A DNA stretch of 64,000 bases from Azonexus sp. (GCF_023150235.1 NZ_JAKLLH010000011.1:124001-188000); one strand, 5' to 3'; shown: positions 7,870-17,225, counted from the first letter of the stretch. The notes: generated by a model from the sequence alone, not told the origin. Translations and numbers: made by a program.

Positions 7870-8778
7870 TCACGCTTGGCGATTTGCCGGCACTTCGGGC
7901 GTCAACCATGCCGCCAGTTCGTCGACCAGCACCCGTACCCGGTGCGGCACCTGGCGATTGCCGGGAAAAACGGCATAGATCCCGAGCAGCGGGACGGGAT
8001 GGTCGCAGAGGATGGCTTCGAGACGGCCGCCGGCAAGCAGATCGGCGATGATGAAATCGGGCTGGCAGGTGATGCCCAGGCCCTGCGCCGCGGCTTCGGC
8101 CAGGACGTCGCCGTTGCTGGCGCTAAGCGTCGCCGGCAGGGTCAGTGTGCGCGCCTTGCCGGCTTCGCCGAACTGCCACGGCAGCAGGCTGCCGCCACTG
8201 GTGTAGCCAAGGCATTGGTGGCCGGGCAAATCTTCGGGTTTTTGCGGTCGACCGTGGCGGGCGAGATATTCCGGCGCCGCGACCACGCGCATCCGCTCGC
8301 TGCCGATCCGCCGCACCACGTCCTGCCCGGCCAGGCGGTGAGTGATGCGGATGGCGACATCGACGCCTTCTTCGATCAGGTTGATGCGGCGGTCGCTGTA
8401 ATCCATGTCGAGCACGACTTCCGGGTAGCGCCGGGCAAAGCCGAGCAGCCATGGCGCGAGCCGCTTGAGGCCGTAGCTGAGCGGCAGCCCGAGCCGGATC
8501 GGCCCGCGTAGCGCCTGCCGCTCTTCGGCGACGCCGGCCTCGGCGGAGTCGACCAGGTTGAGGATGACGCGGCATTTTTCCAGGTAGGCGCTACCGGCCG
8601 AGGTCAGCGTCAGTCGCCGCGTGCTGCGCGCCATCAGCTTGGCGCCGAGATGTTCTTCGAGCGCCGCGATCTGGCGGGTGACCACCGAGCGGGCGACGTT
8701 GAGCTGTTGCGCGACGGCGGCGAAGCTGCCGAGTTCGGCGACGCGTACGAACAGGTGCATGGCGGCGAGGCGATCCAT
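7870..8778 (-). CDS. LysR-family transcriptional regulator
   Basis: A 302-aa LysR-type regulator. Residues 1-60 form the winged helix-turn-helix (MDRLAAMHLFVRVAELGSF, AARSVVTRQIAALE-type recognition helix), followed by a substrate-binding effector domain. It resembles the CrgA/DmlR-like group with GDVLAEAAAQGLGITCQPDF. It is transcribed away from the dioxygenase gene at 8893. The shared 114-bp gap contains TTGCTTATCCAGCAA, an inverted T-N11-A type sequence suitable for LysR binding. It likely controls the dioxygenase/b561/YceI genes, an inference from position. Confidence 0.9.
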   Translation of the reverse strand: MDRLAAMHLFVRVAELGSFAAVAQQLNVARSVVTRQIAALEEHLGAKLMARSTRRLTLTSAGSAYLEKCRVILNLVDSAEAGVAEERQALRGPIRLGLPLSYGLKRLAPWLLGFARRYPEVVLDMDYSDRRINLIEEGVDVAIRITHRLAGQDVVRRIGSERMRVVAAPEYLARHGRPQKPEDLPGHQCLGYTSGGSLLPWQFGEAGKARTLTLPATLSASNGDVLAEAAAQGLGITCQPDFIIADLLAGGRLEAILCDHPVPLLGIYAVFPGNRQVPHRVRVLVDELAAWLTPEVPANRQA

Positions 8779-8892
8779 TGTTGCTTATCCAGCAATAATC
8801 ATTTGCATATTGTCAGCTATTTCGCACGACGATGCGCGCCTAAAGTACGCCCATCGCCGCACGCCGCGGCACACCGCCACCGAGGACACCCG

Positions 8893-9777
8893 ATGTCGCT
8901 TTCACCCGCCCCCCACGCTGCCGCCGCAGCCGCCTTGCCGACGCTGTTCGTGCCGCACGGCGCGCCGACCTTCGCGCTCAAGCCCGGTGCCGCCGGTGCG
9001 GCGATTGCCCGGCTCGACGGCAGCCTGCCCCGCCCCCGCGCGGTGATCATCGTCAGCGCCCACTGGCAGACGCCGGTGCCGACCGTCGGCAGCGCGACGC
9101 GGCTGGAAACGATTCACGATTTCTGGGGCTTCCCCGACGAACTCTATACCCTGCGCTATCCGGCCAGCGGCTGTCCGGAAGCCGCCGTCGAAGTCGCGGC
9201 CGCGCTGAGCGCTGCCGGCTTGCCGGCGGTTCTCGACGGCGAACGCGGCCTCGACCACGGCGCCTGGGTGCCGCTGCGCCTGCTCTACCCGGACGCCGAC
9301 GTCCCGGCGATCCCGCTCTCGCTGCCCCTTTCACACCCCCCTGGCGGCGGCCCGCAAGCCGCCTGGGAACTCGGCCGGGCGCTGGCACCGCTGGCGGCGC
9401 GCGGCTTCCTGATCGTCGGCTCGGGCAGCGTCACCCACAACCTGCGCGACTACCAACTGGCCTGGCGCAACGGCGGCCAGACCCCGGCCTACGTCCGCCA
9501 GTTCGCCGACTGGATCGACGCCCGTCTGCAGGCCGGCGACACCGCCGCGCTGCTCGATTACCGCCGCCAGGCGCCGGGCAGCGTACAAGCCCATCCCAGC
9601 GACGAACACCTGTTACCGCTGTTCGTCGCCTGGGGCGCGGCGACGGCCGCCGGAACCCCGCCCACCACCGCCCGCCTGCACGCCGGCATCGACGATTTCG
9701 TGATTGCGATGGATCTGTGGGCCTTCGGCAGCTCGCCGAGCGACCCACTGCAAGACGCCGCTTTTTTGCCGAACTAA
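8893..9777 (+). CDS. ygiD: DODA-type extradiol aromatic ring-opening dioxygenase (YgiD-like)
   Basis: A 294-aa member of the class III extradiol dioxygenase family that opens catechol-type rings; E. coli YgiD cleaves L-DOPA. Metal-ligand candidates are the histidines in TLFVPHGAPTF, IVSAHWQ and GSGSVTHNL, with the active-site segment DHGAWVPLRLLYP. The start ATG 8893 follows the divergent LysR gene. It is followed by cytochrome b561 and two YceI genes on the same strand, a common set in proteobacteria. The natural substrate cannot be told from sequence. Confidence 0.88.
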   Translation: MSLSPAPHAAAAAALPTLFVPHGAPTFALKPGAAGAAIARLDGSLPRPRAVIIVSAHWQTPVPTVGSATRLETIHDFWGFPDELYTLRYPASGCPEAAVEVAAALSAAGLPAVLDGERGLDHGAWVPLRLLYPDADVPAIPLSLPLSHPPGGGPQAAWELGRALAPLAARGFLIVGSGSVTHNLRDYQLAWRNGGQTPAYVRQFADWIDARLQAGDTAALLDYRRQAPGSVQAHPSDEHLLPLFVAWGAATAAGTPPTTARLHAGIDDFVIAMDLWAFGSSPSDPLQDAAFLPN

Positions 9778-9787
9778 GGAGTTGACC

Positions 9788-10360
9788 GTGAATCCGACAC
9801 TCACCCAGGTTTCCCCCGCACCGGCGGGCTACACCGCCACCGCCAAAGTCCTGCACTGGCTGCTCGCGCTGTTGCTCTTCGCCCTGATCGGCCTCGGTTT
9901 CTACATGCACGACCTGCCCTTGTCGCCGGAAAAGCTGCAGCTGTATTCCTGGCACAAATGGGCCGGCGTCAGCGCCTTTCTGCTGGCGGCGATCCGCCTT
10001 GGCTGGCGCCTCACCCACCGACCGCCGGCGCTGCCGGCGAGCATGTCGGCGGCACAACGCCTGGCGGCACACGTCGGCCACCTCGGGCTGTACGTGCTGA
10101 TGCTGGCGATCCCGCTGTCCGGCTGGCTGATGAGTTCGGCCAAGGGCTTCCAGACCGTGTGGTTCGGCATCCTGCCGCTGCCCGACCTGGTGGCCAAGGA
10201 CAAAGCGCTCGGCGAATTGCTGGCGACGCTGCACCTCGGCCTCAACCTGGCCCTGCTCGCCCTGCTCGCCGGCCACATCGGCGCCTCCCTCAAGCACCAC
10301 TTCATCGACCGCGACGACATCCTGACCCGGATGCTGCCCGACCGTCGCCCGCAAGCCTGA
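9788..10360 (+). CDS. cytochrome b561
   Basis: A 190-aa inner-membrane dihaem cytochrome b561 (CybB family) moving electrons from ubiquinol. Four membrane helices are visible, with haem-ligand histidines in KVLHWLLALLLF, SWHKWAGVSAF and HVGHLGLYVLM and in LAGHIGASLKHHFIDRDD near the end. GTG 9788 is chosen because AAGGAG sits 7 bases upstream, overlapping the end of the dioxygenase gene. It is followed by two YceI genes, and b561-YceI pairs are frequent. Confidence 0.92.
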   Translation: MNPTLTQVSPAPAGYTATAKVLHWLLALLLFALIGLGFYMHDLPLSPEKLQLYSWHKWAGVSAFLLAAIRLGWRLTHRPPALPASMSAAQRLAAHVGHLGLYVLMLAIPLSGWLMSSAKGFQTVWFGILPLPDLVAKDKALGELLATLHLGLNLALLALLAGHIGASLKHHFIDRDDILTRMLPDRRPQA

Positions 10361-10386
10361 TCTCTATCCCCCCACGGAGAAAACCC

Positions 10387-10983
10387 ATGAAAACCACCTT
10401 GATGGCCACCACCTTCGCCGCCACCCTCGCCGGCAGCCTGTTCCTCGCCCCGCTGGCACAGGCCGTCGAATACACCCAGGTCCAGGCCGATAAAAGCAGC
10501 GTTCAGTTCAACTACCAGCAGATGGGCGTCAAGATGGACGGCCGCTTCCGCAAGTTTTCCAGCCAGTTGAACTTCGACCCGGCCAAACCGACCGCTGCCC
10601 GCGCCAGCTTCGATATCGAATTGGCCAGCGTCGACACCGGCTCGTCCGAAGCCGACCAGGAAGTCGCCGGCAAGCCGTGGTTCAACAGCGCCGCCTTCCC
10701 GGTCGCCCGCTTCGTGTCGACCGGCGTCAAGCCGCTCGGCAACAACCGCTACGAGGTCGCCGGCAAGCTGACGATCAAGGGCAAGAGCCAGGACCTGAGC
10801 TTCCCGGCCAGCTTCGCCGCCCAGGGCGCAGGCGACAAGGGCGGTGTTGTGGGCGGCGTCTTTGAAGGCGGGTTCACACTGCGCCGCGCCGATTTTTCGA
10901 TCGGCGAAGGCAGCTGGGCCAAGTTCGACATCGTCGCCAACGACGTCGGCATCAAGTTCCGCATTGCCGTGCAAGGCAAGTGA
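10387..10983 (+). CDS. periplasmic YceI-family lipid-binding protein (first copy)
   Basis: A 198-aa lipocalin-like YceI protein that probably carries an isoprenoid quinone or similar lipid in the periplasm. A signal peptide is clear: positively charged MKTTLM, a hydrophobic core and a cleavage site after PLAQA. The mature part has the YceI signatures SSVQFNYQQMGVKMDGRF and VAGKLTIKGKSQDLSFP. GGAG lies before ATG 10387. It is followed by a second, divergent YceI gene, so the two are old paralogues rather than a recent duplication. Confidence 0.9.
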   Translation: MKTTLMATTFAATLAGSLFLAPLAQAVEYTQVQADKSSVQFNYQQMGVKMDGRFRKFSSQLNFDPAKPTAARASFDIELASVDTGSSEADQEVAGKPWFNSAAFPVARFVSTGVKPLGNNRYEVAGKLTIKGKSQDLSFPASFAAQGAGDKGGVVGGVFEGGFTLRRADFSIGEGSWAKFDIVANDVGIKFRIAVQGK

Positions 10984-11071
10984 TTTTTCTCAAGTCCGTT
11001 TCGCGCAGCCGTCCCGTTTTCCCTCTCGATTTTTCATCCACGCTTTACCCCCAACCCCCAGGAGTCAGACC

Positions 11072-11641
11072 ATGAACAAGCAGATCGCCACCCTCGTCCT
11101 CGCCCTCGCCGCCGCTGCCCCCGCCCTGGCCGCACCGGAAACCTACGTGGTCGAAGGCAGCCACACCTACCCGCGCTTCTCCTACAGCCACTTCGGTTAT
11201 TCGACCCAGCTCAGCCGCTTCAACAAGACCACCGGCAAGATCGTTTTCGATAAAGCCGCCAAGACCGGCAGCGTCGACATCGTGATCGACACCACCTCGG
11301 TCGACACCGGTTTCGCCACCTTCAACGAACACATTCAGGGCGACGATTTCCTCGCTACCGGCAAGTACCCGCAGGCGACCTTCAAGTCGACCAAGGTCAA
11401 TTTCGTCGGCGACAAGCCGTCGACCGTGGAAGGCAAGCTGACGCTCAAGGGCGTGACCAAGCCGGTGACGTTGACCGTCGAATCCTTCCAGGCGATGCCG
11501 CACCCGATGCTGAAGAAGGACGCGATCGGCGCCAACGCCTGGACCGTGGTCAAGCGCTCCGAGTTCAACGCCGGCAAGTACGCGCCTTACGTCGGCGACG
11601 AAGTGCGCATCGACATCGCCGTCGAAGCGATCAAGGAATAA
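11072..11641 (+). CDS. periplasmic YceI-family lipid-binding protein (second copy)
   Basis: A 189-aa YceI protein with a signal peptide cleaved after ALAA. Typical YceI stretches are GSHTYPRFSYSHFGYSTQ, FNEHIQGDDFLATGKYPQ and VEGKLTLKGVTKPVTLTVE. This copy fits the classical YceI family better than its neighbour. AGGAG lies 8 bases before ATG 11072. It closes the dioxygenase-b561-YceI-YceI group. Confidence 0.92.
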   Translation: MNKQIATLVLALAAAAPALAAPETYVVEGSHTYPRFSYSHFGYSTQLSRFNKTTGKIVFDKAAKTGSVDIVIDTTSVDTGFATFNEHIQGDDFLATGKYPQATFKSTKVNFVGDKPSTVEGKLTLKGVTKPVTLTVESFQAMPHPMLKKDAIGANAWTVVKRSEFNAGKYAPYVGDEVRIDIAVEAIKE

Positions 11642-11754
11642 GCCAGGATTCACGCCACGCCAGGCGGGCAGCACCAGCGAAGCGCGGCATCTCCCCAACC
11701 CCATGAATTCATTGAAATAATCGGCAATAACCGGGAATACCACCCAAGCGGCGG

Positions 11755-11798
11755 CCAAAAAAAAACCGAGGAAAGGCAAATAAGCTTTGCCTTTCCTC
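11755..11798 (-). terminator. intrinsic terminator pointing to the minus strand
   Basis: A perfect 14-bp stem (11766-11779 with 11785-11798) with a 5-base loop. On the minus strand the stem is followed by an uninterrupted T run, at 11755-11764. On the plus strand no T run follows. It sits in the 312-bp gap between the second YceI gene and cspA, both on the plus strand. The rest of the gap is the probable cspA promoter and long leader. Confidence 0.7.
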
Positions 11799-11953
11799 GC
11801 AATCCCGCGTATTGTGCACCGCAGCGAAAGTCAAGTACTCCTGTTTTCTTGTTGGTTTAGTTTCCGTACCTTATCTCTGCGGCGCCATTTCCATCCTGAG
11901 CTCGCCGTCTTGATCTCGCGCTTTTTCAATTTTTTCACCTGGAGATCCAAGAC

Positions 11954-12157
11954 ATGGCTACTGGTACCGTCAAATGGTTTAACGAATCCAAAGGCTTCGG
12001 CTTCATTTCGCCCGAAGGCGGCGGCGAAGACCTCTTCGCTCACTTCTCTGCCATCGCTGGCACGGGTTTCAAGACCCTCGCCGAAGGTCAGCGCGTCACG
12101 TTCGACGTGACCACCGGCCCCAAGGGCAAGCAAGCTTCAAACATCAAGCCGGCCTAA
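11954..12157 (+). CDS. cspA: cold-shock-domain protein CspA family
   Basis: A 67-aa single OB-fold nucleic-acid chaperone. Both RNA-binding motifs are present: [12 protein letters not shown] (RNP1) and [10 protein letters not shown] (RNP2). GGAG lies 11 bases before the ATG. The A/T-rich stretch upstream would give a long 5' leader, as in other csp genes, which may fold in a temperature-dependent way. infA follows 87 bases later, an arrangement also seen in other Rhodocyclales. Confidence 0.95.
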   Translation: MATGTVKWFNESKGFGFISPEGGGEDLFAHFSAIAGTGFKTLAEGQRVTFDVTTGPKGKQASNIKPA

Positions 12158-12244
12158 GTGCCCGCTGCGGCGCCTGGCGCCGCCCGTTGCCGGTCCGCGT
12201 TTGCCGGGCCGGCACCACTCCCCCCTCGTCAATCAGGAGGCCAC

Positions 12245-12505
12245 ATGGCCAAGGAAGAATTGCTGGAAATGCAAGGCGTTGTCACGGAAGTACTTCCCGA
12301 CTCCCGCTTTCTCGTCACCCTGGACAACGGACATTCGCTGATTGCCTACACCGCGGGCAAGATGCGCAAGCACCACATCCGCATCATCGCCGGCGACAAG
12401 GTTTCTCTCGAACTGTCTCCCTACGACCTGGACAAGGGTCGCATCACTTTCCGTCACATCGAAGGCCGGACGCCCATGGCACCCAGGCCGCCCCGCCGCC
12501 ATTGA
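12245..12505 (+). CDS. infA: translation initiation factor IF-1
   Basis: An 86-aa OB-fold protein. The N-terminal core [30 protein letters not shown] matches IF-1, as do [28 protein letters not shown] and RITFRH. It is longer than the usual 72 residues because of the tail [16 protein letters not shown]-1 binds the ribosomal A site during initiation. A strong AGGAGG precedes ATG 12245. Location next to cspA, outside a ribosomal-protein operon, suggests it may be a second copy induced in the cold; that is inference. Confidence 0.93.
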   Translation: MAKEELLEMQGVVTEVLPDSRFLVTLDNGHSLIAYTAGKMRKHHIRIIAGDKVSLELSPYDLDKGRITFRHIEGRTPMAPRPPRRH

Positions 12506-12525
12506 GCGGTTGAACAAGGAACTGA

Positions 12526-12702
12526 ATGAATTTGCAGCAACAACGGGCTCAAGCCCGACAAGAATGCGAGGACCATAAAATCGCGGTCCTCCCCTACGGC
12601 AATGCCTGGTGGCTGCTGGGTAACGGCATCAATCAGGTGGTCGGCGAACTGGCCGGCATTTCGCCCACGCAATTGCAGCGCTTCTCCTGCGCTCACCGCT
12701 AA
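12526..12702 (+). CDS. small hypothetical protein (58 aa)
   Basis: A 58-codon frame starting MNLQQQRAQARQEC and ending QRFSCAHR. The middle reads HKIAVLPYGNAWWLLGNGI, then NQVVGELAGISPTQLQRF, an orderly helix-strand pattern unlike random translation. AAGGA lies 5 bases before ATG 12526, and it starts 20 bases after infA, so it is probably in the same transcript. Similar short proteins seem familiar from Rhodocyclales, but I assign no function. Confidence 0.65.
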   Translation: MNLQQQRAQARQECEDHKIAVLPYGNAWWLLGNGINQVVGELAGISPTQLQRFSCAHR

Positions 12703-12801
12703 ACCCCCCTTTTTTGTCTTCGCCCCCGCCAGCCCTCTGCGGCCGGGGCAGTACGGCCGCTATAATTAGCCCATTCTGACTAATTCCGGCGCCCGCTCCC
12801 C

Positions 12802-14229
12802 ATGTTGAAAAGGCTTCTGCTCCTCTGCGCGTTCAGCCTCCACACGCTGGCAGGGCAAGCCGCACCGGAGAGTCCGCTGCTGACGGAAGCCGAGCGCGAC
12901 TATCTCGAACAGCTCGGCAGCATTTCCATGTGCGTGGACCCGGACTGGCCTCCTTTCGAGCAGATCAACGAAAAAGGCGAGCACGAGGGCATCGCGGCCG
13001 ACCTGATCCAGCGGGTTGCCGAGCGCATCGGCGTTCCCATCCGCCTGCACCCCTCGCGGCTATGGAGCGAAAGCCTGCTGGCCTCGCAGCGCGGCCGCTG
13101 CCAGATCATGAGTTTTCTCAACCAGACGCCGGCCCGCGACCGCTGGCTGCTGTTTACCGCGCCCATCTTTTCCGATCCGAACATCATCATCACGCGCGAA
13201 GAGCATGCCTTCATCCCCGACCTGCACGCCTTGCGCGGCAAGCGCGTGGCCCTGCCCGGCGGAACCATGGTCGAAGAACGCATCCGTCACGATTTTCCCG
13301 GCCTGAACGTGATCGTCACGCAAAGCGAGCGCGAAGCGGTGGCCATGGTCTCCGAACGCAAGGCCGATCTGACCGTGCGCACCCTGATCGGCGCCGCCTA
13401 CGCCATCCGCAAGGAAGGCCTGTTCAATCTCAAGATATCGGGCCAGATCCCGGAGTACACCAACCAGCTGCGCATTGGCGTACACAAGGATCATCCGCTG
13501 CTGCGCGACATTCTCGACAAGGGAGTGGCAACTTTGACGACGCAGGAAAAGGAAGTGATCTGGAACCGCCACGTGGCGATCAACGTTCAGCAGCAGATCG
13601 ACTACCGCCTGCTGTGGAAAATATTGCTGCTGGCGGCACTGGTCCTGGGGGCCTTTACCTACTGGAATCGCAAGCTGCAACGCCTCAACCGCGAGCTGGA
13701 ACGCCTGTCGATCACCGACCGCCTGACCGGGCTTTACAACCGGATGCGCCTCGACGAAACCTTCGACCGTGAAATACGCCGCACCCAGCGTTACGGCCAG
13801 TGCTTCAGCATCATCCTGCTCGACATCGACCACTTCAAGTCGATCAACGACACGCATGGGCATCAAGCGGGGGACCGGGTGCTGATTGCCGTCGCCGGCA
13901 TCCTGCGCGACCACATCCGCCGTACCGACGAAATCGGCCGCTGGGGTGGCGAGGAATTCATGATCCTCTGCCCGGAAACCGATCTCGACGGCGCCCTGAC
14001 GCTGGCCGAGAACCTGCGGCGACAGTTGGCGGCAACCCCGATGCCGCCAGCCGACAACGTGACCGCCAGCTTCGGTGTCGCCTGCCATGTCGAAGGCGAC
14101 GAACCGCAGGACATGGTCAGCCGCGCCGACCGGGCGCTCTATGCCGCCAAACGCGCCGGTCGCAACCGGGTCGCGGGCCAGCCGGCAAGCAGCGCGGCCC
14201 CCGCTCCCACCTCAAAGCCGCAGGCTTAG
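12802..14229 (+). CDS. diguanylate cyclase with periplasmic solute-binding sensor domain
   Basis: A 475-aa membrane protein making c-di-GMP. Order: signal peptide (1-21), a type 3 solute-binding-protein domain (about 35-265, SMCVDPDWPPFEQINEKG), one membrane helix (about 273-290, LLWKILLLAALVLGAFTYW), then a GGDEF domain (about 305-455). The active site is GGEEF, with an inhibitory RxxD site (RRTD) five residues before it, so the enzyme is probably active and product-inhibited. The sensor likely binds a small amino-acid-like ligand. The 3' end overlaps the convergent TonB receptor gene by 18 bases. Confidence 0.93.
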   Translation: MLKRLLLLCAFSLHTLAGQAAPESPLLTEAERDYLEQLGSISMCVDPDWPPFEQINEKGEHEGIAADLIQRVAERIGVPIRLHPSRLWSESLLASQRGRCQIMSFLNQTPARDRWLLFTAPIFSDPNIIITREEHAFIPDLHALRGKRVALPGGTMVEERIRHDFPGLNVIVTQSEREAVAMVSERKADLTVRTLIGAAYAIRKEGLFNLKISGQIPEYTNQLRIGVHKDHPLLRDILDKGVATLTTQEKEVIWNRHVAINVQQQIDYRLLWKILLLAALVLGAFTYWNRKLQRLNRELERLSITDRLTGLYNRMRLDETFDREIRRTQRYGQCFSIILLDIDHFKSINDTHGHQAGDRVLIAVAGILRDHIRRTDEIGRWGGEEFMILCPETDLDGALTLAENLRRQLAATPMPPADNVTASFGVACHVEGDEPQDMVSRADRALYAAKRAGRNRVAGQPASSAAPAPTSKPQA

Positions 14230-16500
14230 CGTCACGAATATCTGCCGTGGCGGCCCGACCTGCAGGGTCTGGTAGTCGCCGCTGGCGGTATAACCGCTGG
14301 TACCCACGGTCGACACGTATTTCCGGTCAAAAAGGTTGAGCACGTCGAACTGCAGCGCGGCCTGACCGACACCGGCGATCCGGCCGAGGGCGACGCCGCC
14401 GCCGAGCTTGAACAGCCAGCGGCCGGGGACTGACTGGTCGTTGCTGTAGGTATAGAAGCGCGCCGACTGGTAATCAGCCTGCAGATGCAGGTGATACGGC
14501 CCGCGGCGATAGGCCAGCTCGCTCTTGTAGAGCCAGCGCGGCGCATCGACCACCGTCTTGCCAGCAGTGGCGATACGCTCGCCGCCGCTGAAGTAATCGT
14601 CGTCGTAAGTGGCCCGGTTGTAGCTCATCGACTGCTGCCAGCGCCAGTTTTGTCCGAAGCGCAGGGTGCCGGCCAGTTCGATGCCGTTCATCGTCACGCC
14701 GCCGACGTTGGCCAGCACCGCCGCACCGGAAGTGGCGGCGAGCAGCGAACCGCCGGGCGAAACGTTGAGCAGGCGGTTGCTGAACTGCACGTGGTACACG
14801 CTCAACGCCCCTTGGTACGCTTGCAGCAGGGCTCCGTCGAGCTCGCCGCCGAAGCGGTAGCCGGCCTCGTAGGTCCAGGCGGTTTCCGGCTTGAGCCGCG
14901 ACTTGGCGAGATCGAACGCGGCCTGGTTGCGCACCGCCCACGGCGACTGGCCGATCCCGAAGCCGCCCAACTGATAATTGCGCAAGGTCTTCGCGAGATC
15001 GAAAAATAGCTCGTTGCGCCCGCCCAGCGACCACTTCAACCCCAACTGCGGCAGGAAACCGCCGAGTACGGCAAGGCTGCCTTGCGGCAAGGCCAGGCCG
15101 CCCAGCTGGTCGACCGTCGGCCGCCCCTCGCTACGGTGGTAAGACGATTTGAAACCGGCGAGCAGGCTCAAGCGTTCGTTGGCCTGCCAGGCATCCTGCA
15201 GGTGGTACTGCAAGGTCTGGCTATCAAACCGGTAAGCCCACTGGGTAAACGAGGCGCTGTCGGGCTCGGGGAAGCGGTACGGCGACCAGGCCGGACCGCT
15301 ACGGTCGACCGGGAAAAACAGGCGTTTCTGTGTCGCCTCAAGGTATTCGTACCACAGGCCGGTAGACAGCCGGTGGGCTCCCAGCGCACCGCTCAGGGAG
15401 AGCAGGCCACCAACCCGCTGCGAATCGTAGGCCAGCACCCGCTCGGATAGCGGCGAGCCGGCCGCCCCGGGCGTCGCCCGGTGCGGGGTGTACCAGATGC
15501 TGGCGCCCCGGTAGTCATGGGCATAAACGCTGGCTTTCCACTCGCCAGCCAAACCCGCCCCACCTTGCAGCGTGGCGTAGCCGAAATGGTCCCGGCGAAC
15601 CCCGGCAGCGGCGTAATAAGCCGCGTCGATCGGGCTCTCGACCGCCTGCGCGCCCTTCACCGGTACCCCGCTCGGAGCGGTCTGGGCGGCATTGGCGATC
15701 GCTGCCGGCAGGTCCGGCCAGTAGTTGTTCCAGCGGTAGCCCAACTGGTCGATCCAGGCCCGCGTCAAATCCTGGTAATCCATCTCCTGGCGGTCGGAGA
15801 AGTTGTAATAAACGCTCAAGTGCCGGTCGTCGAACAACTGCGTGTATTTCAGATTGACCTGGTCGTAACTCTGGTGGCCGCTGCCTTTCCACAAATCGCT
15901 GCTCTGGTGCACCGCGGCAACGTAGAACTTGCCGTCGTTGTCGAGCCGCCCGCTGTCGGCGCGCAGCCAGGTGCGCTGGCTGGCTTGACTGCCCAGGGTC
16001 TGCGCCAGTTGCGCGCCGCGCTGCTCGGCCGGGTCCTGCGAGTAGAACTGCAGGGTGCCGCCGAGGTTGCTGCCGGCCGCCGTATCGAGCGCACCGCTGC
16101 CTTGCGAGATGCGCATCCGGGCCAGGTTCTCGCCGATCAATGCGCGTCCGATATAAAGCCCGTTCAGGGTCGAGTAGTACATCTCGCCGAGCGGGATATC
16201 GTCGAGGGTAAAACCGAGTTGCGCGGCACTGAACCCGCGTACCGAGATCCGCGTTGCCCATTCGTAGGCACCAAAGGGGTCGGCCGCCTGGAAACTGACC
16301 CCGGCCAACCGGTTCAGCGACTTGAGCGGGGTTTCGCCGGGCAGTGCCGGCGCATCGAGCGGCGGTCGCCAGCTTTGCACCTGGCGGAACTCGCCGTGAC
16401 CATAAACCGCGACCTCGGGCAAGCGCGGCACCCCCTCATCGGCAAGACTGGCGCGCTGAAGGCAAGAGCAAAGTAACAAGACAGCCAGGCGGAAAGACAA
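14212..16500 (-). CDS. TonB-dependent outer-membrane receptor, substrate unknown
   Basis: About 762 aa. A hydrophobic signal sequence (FRLAVLLLCSCLQRASLA) precedes the plug domain (PLKSLNRLAGVSF, ISVRGFSAAQLGFTLDDIPLG, GSGALDTAAGSNLGGTL), then a long beta-barrel ending in VTLSLRL. It imports a chelate or small nutrient using TonB energy. No ATG fits the signal peptide; TTG 16500 is the best start, and longer frames read through the GGTCGACC palindrome at 16525. The substrate cannot be deduced and no transporter genes adjoin. Confidence 0.85.
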   Translation of the reverse strand: MSFRLAVLLLCSCLQRASLADEGVPRLPEVAVYGHGEFRQVQSWRPPLDAPALPGETPLKSLNRLAGVSFQAADPFGAYEWATRISVRGFSAAQLGFTLDDIPLGEMYYSTLNGLYIGRALIGENLARMRISQGSGALDTAAGSNLGGTLQFYSQDPAEQRGAQLAQTLGSQASQRTWLRADSGRLDNDGKFYVAAVHQSSDLWKGSGHQSYDQVNLKYTQLFDDRHLSVYYNFSDRQEMDYQDLTRAWIDQLGYRWNNYWPDLPAAIANAAQTAPSGVPVKGAQAVESPIDAAYYAAAGVRRDHFGYATLQGGAGLAGEWKASVYAHDYRGASIWYTPHRATPGAAGSPLSERVLAYDSQRVGGLLSLSGALGAHRLSTGLWYEYLEATQKRLFFPVDRSGPAWSPYRFPEPDSASFTQWAYRFDSQTLQYHLQDAWQANERLSLLAGFKSSYHRSEGRPTVDQLGGLALPQGSLAVLGGFLPQLGLKWSLGGRNELFFDLAKTLRNYQLGGFGIGQSPWAVRNQAAFDLAKSRLKPETAWTYEAGYRFGGELDGALLQAYQGALSVYHVQFSNRLLNVSPGGSLLAATSGAAVLANVGGVTMNGIELAGTLRFGQNWRWQQSMSYNRATYDDDYFSGGERIATAGKTVVDAPRWLYKSELAYRRGPYHLHLQADYQSARFYTYSNDQSVPGRWLFKLGGGVALGRIAGVGQAALQFDVLNLFDRKYVSTVGTSGYTASGDYQTLQVGPPRQIFVTLSLRL

Positions 16501-17034
16501 AATCGGATTTATCCAAAAAATTCGGGTCGACCGTGAAAAAGGCGGAAAAACACCCTGAAACCATGAAGCGGAAGAAGCAGAACCCGGCCAACAAGCCACT
16601 CCCAAAGCCGGCACGGAACGCCGGATTTTATCTGCATTTTCCGTACCAGCCTCGCCAACATGGCCTTCTCGGGCGCACGGCCCGGGTAAGCGGCGGCAAG
16701 CCCAGCCAGACACGCCGCTCTCGCATTTCCGCATTCCATGAAAGCGCCGCCTTGTGCTTCCGTGTGTCTTTGGTTCAGCGTATTCGTACGCGCCATGACG
16801 ATAGCCAATGCAAAAGAACTACCATTCTGGGTAACAATGTGTAACCATCGCGAAAGAACAGTGAGTTACAAAACAAGCGAGAGAGAGACAACCCCTTTTC
16901 ATGCGCGCCCGCCCCACCCGGAAGCTTGAGTTCCATCTAATGAAACCCGCCCCTGCGCTTGCCCTCGTGGCATTTGCCCGGGGAGGTTCTCATTCGCGCG
17001 CCTTGACCCAGCCAATTCGCGGGGCCTCGATTTT
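16501..17034. other. 534-bp gap without a supported gene
   Basis: This stretch precedes the minus-strand TonB receptor and the plus-strand secreted-protein operon. It contains one GGTCGACC palindrome (16525-16532). Open frames here show no family pattern and no convincing ribosome site. It presumably holds the receptor promoter, which I could not pinpoint. Confidence 0.5.
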
Positions 17035-17078
<44 letters not shown>

Positions 17079-17110
17079 ACCAAGCTAGCGCGTCTTCCCT
17101 CTTCTTTTTC

Positions 17111-17163
17111 AAAAAAATTGCCCTTGCCGTCCTGACTTTCAGGGCCGCAAGGGCAAATTTTTT
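17111..17163 (+). terminator. terminator or attenuator hairpin before the secreted-protein operon
   Basis: The arms ATTGCCCTTGC and GCAAGGGCAAAT pair around a 19-base loop that can fold further. The stem is flanked by an A run on the left and ATTTTTT on the right, so it can terminate in both directions. It lies between the CTGC repeat and the 17226 gene, only 60 bases before the latter's start. Confidence 0.7.
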
Positions 17164-17225
17164 GCGCCCGAAATTTGCTCCATACGGCGGCGGCGTTGTA
17201 GCGGTTTAACGATCTGGAGGCCTTT

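Noticed and set aside
16509-16808. 99-codon minus-strand frame upstream of the TonB receptor
   Set aside because: No ribosome site, no recognisable domain and composition like a shadow; the receptor signal peptide starts after it.
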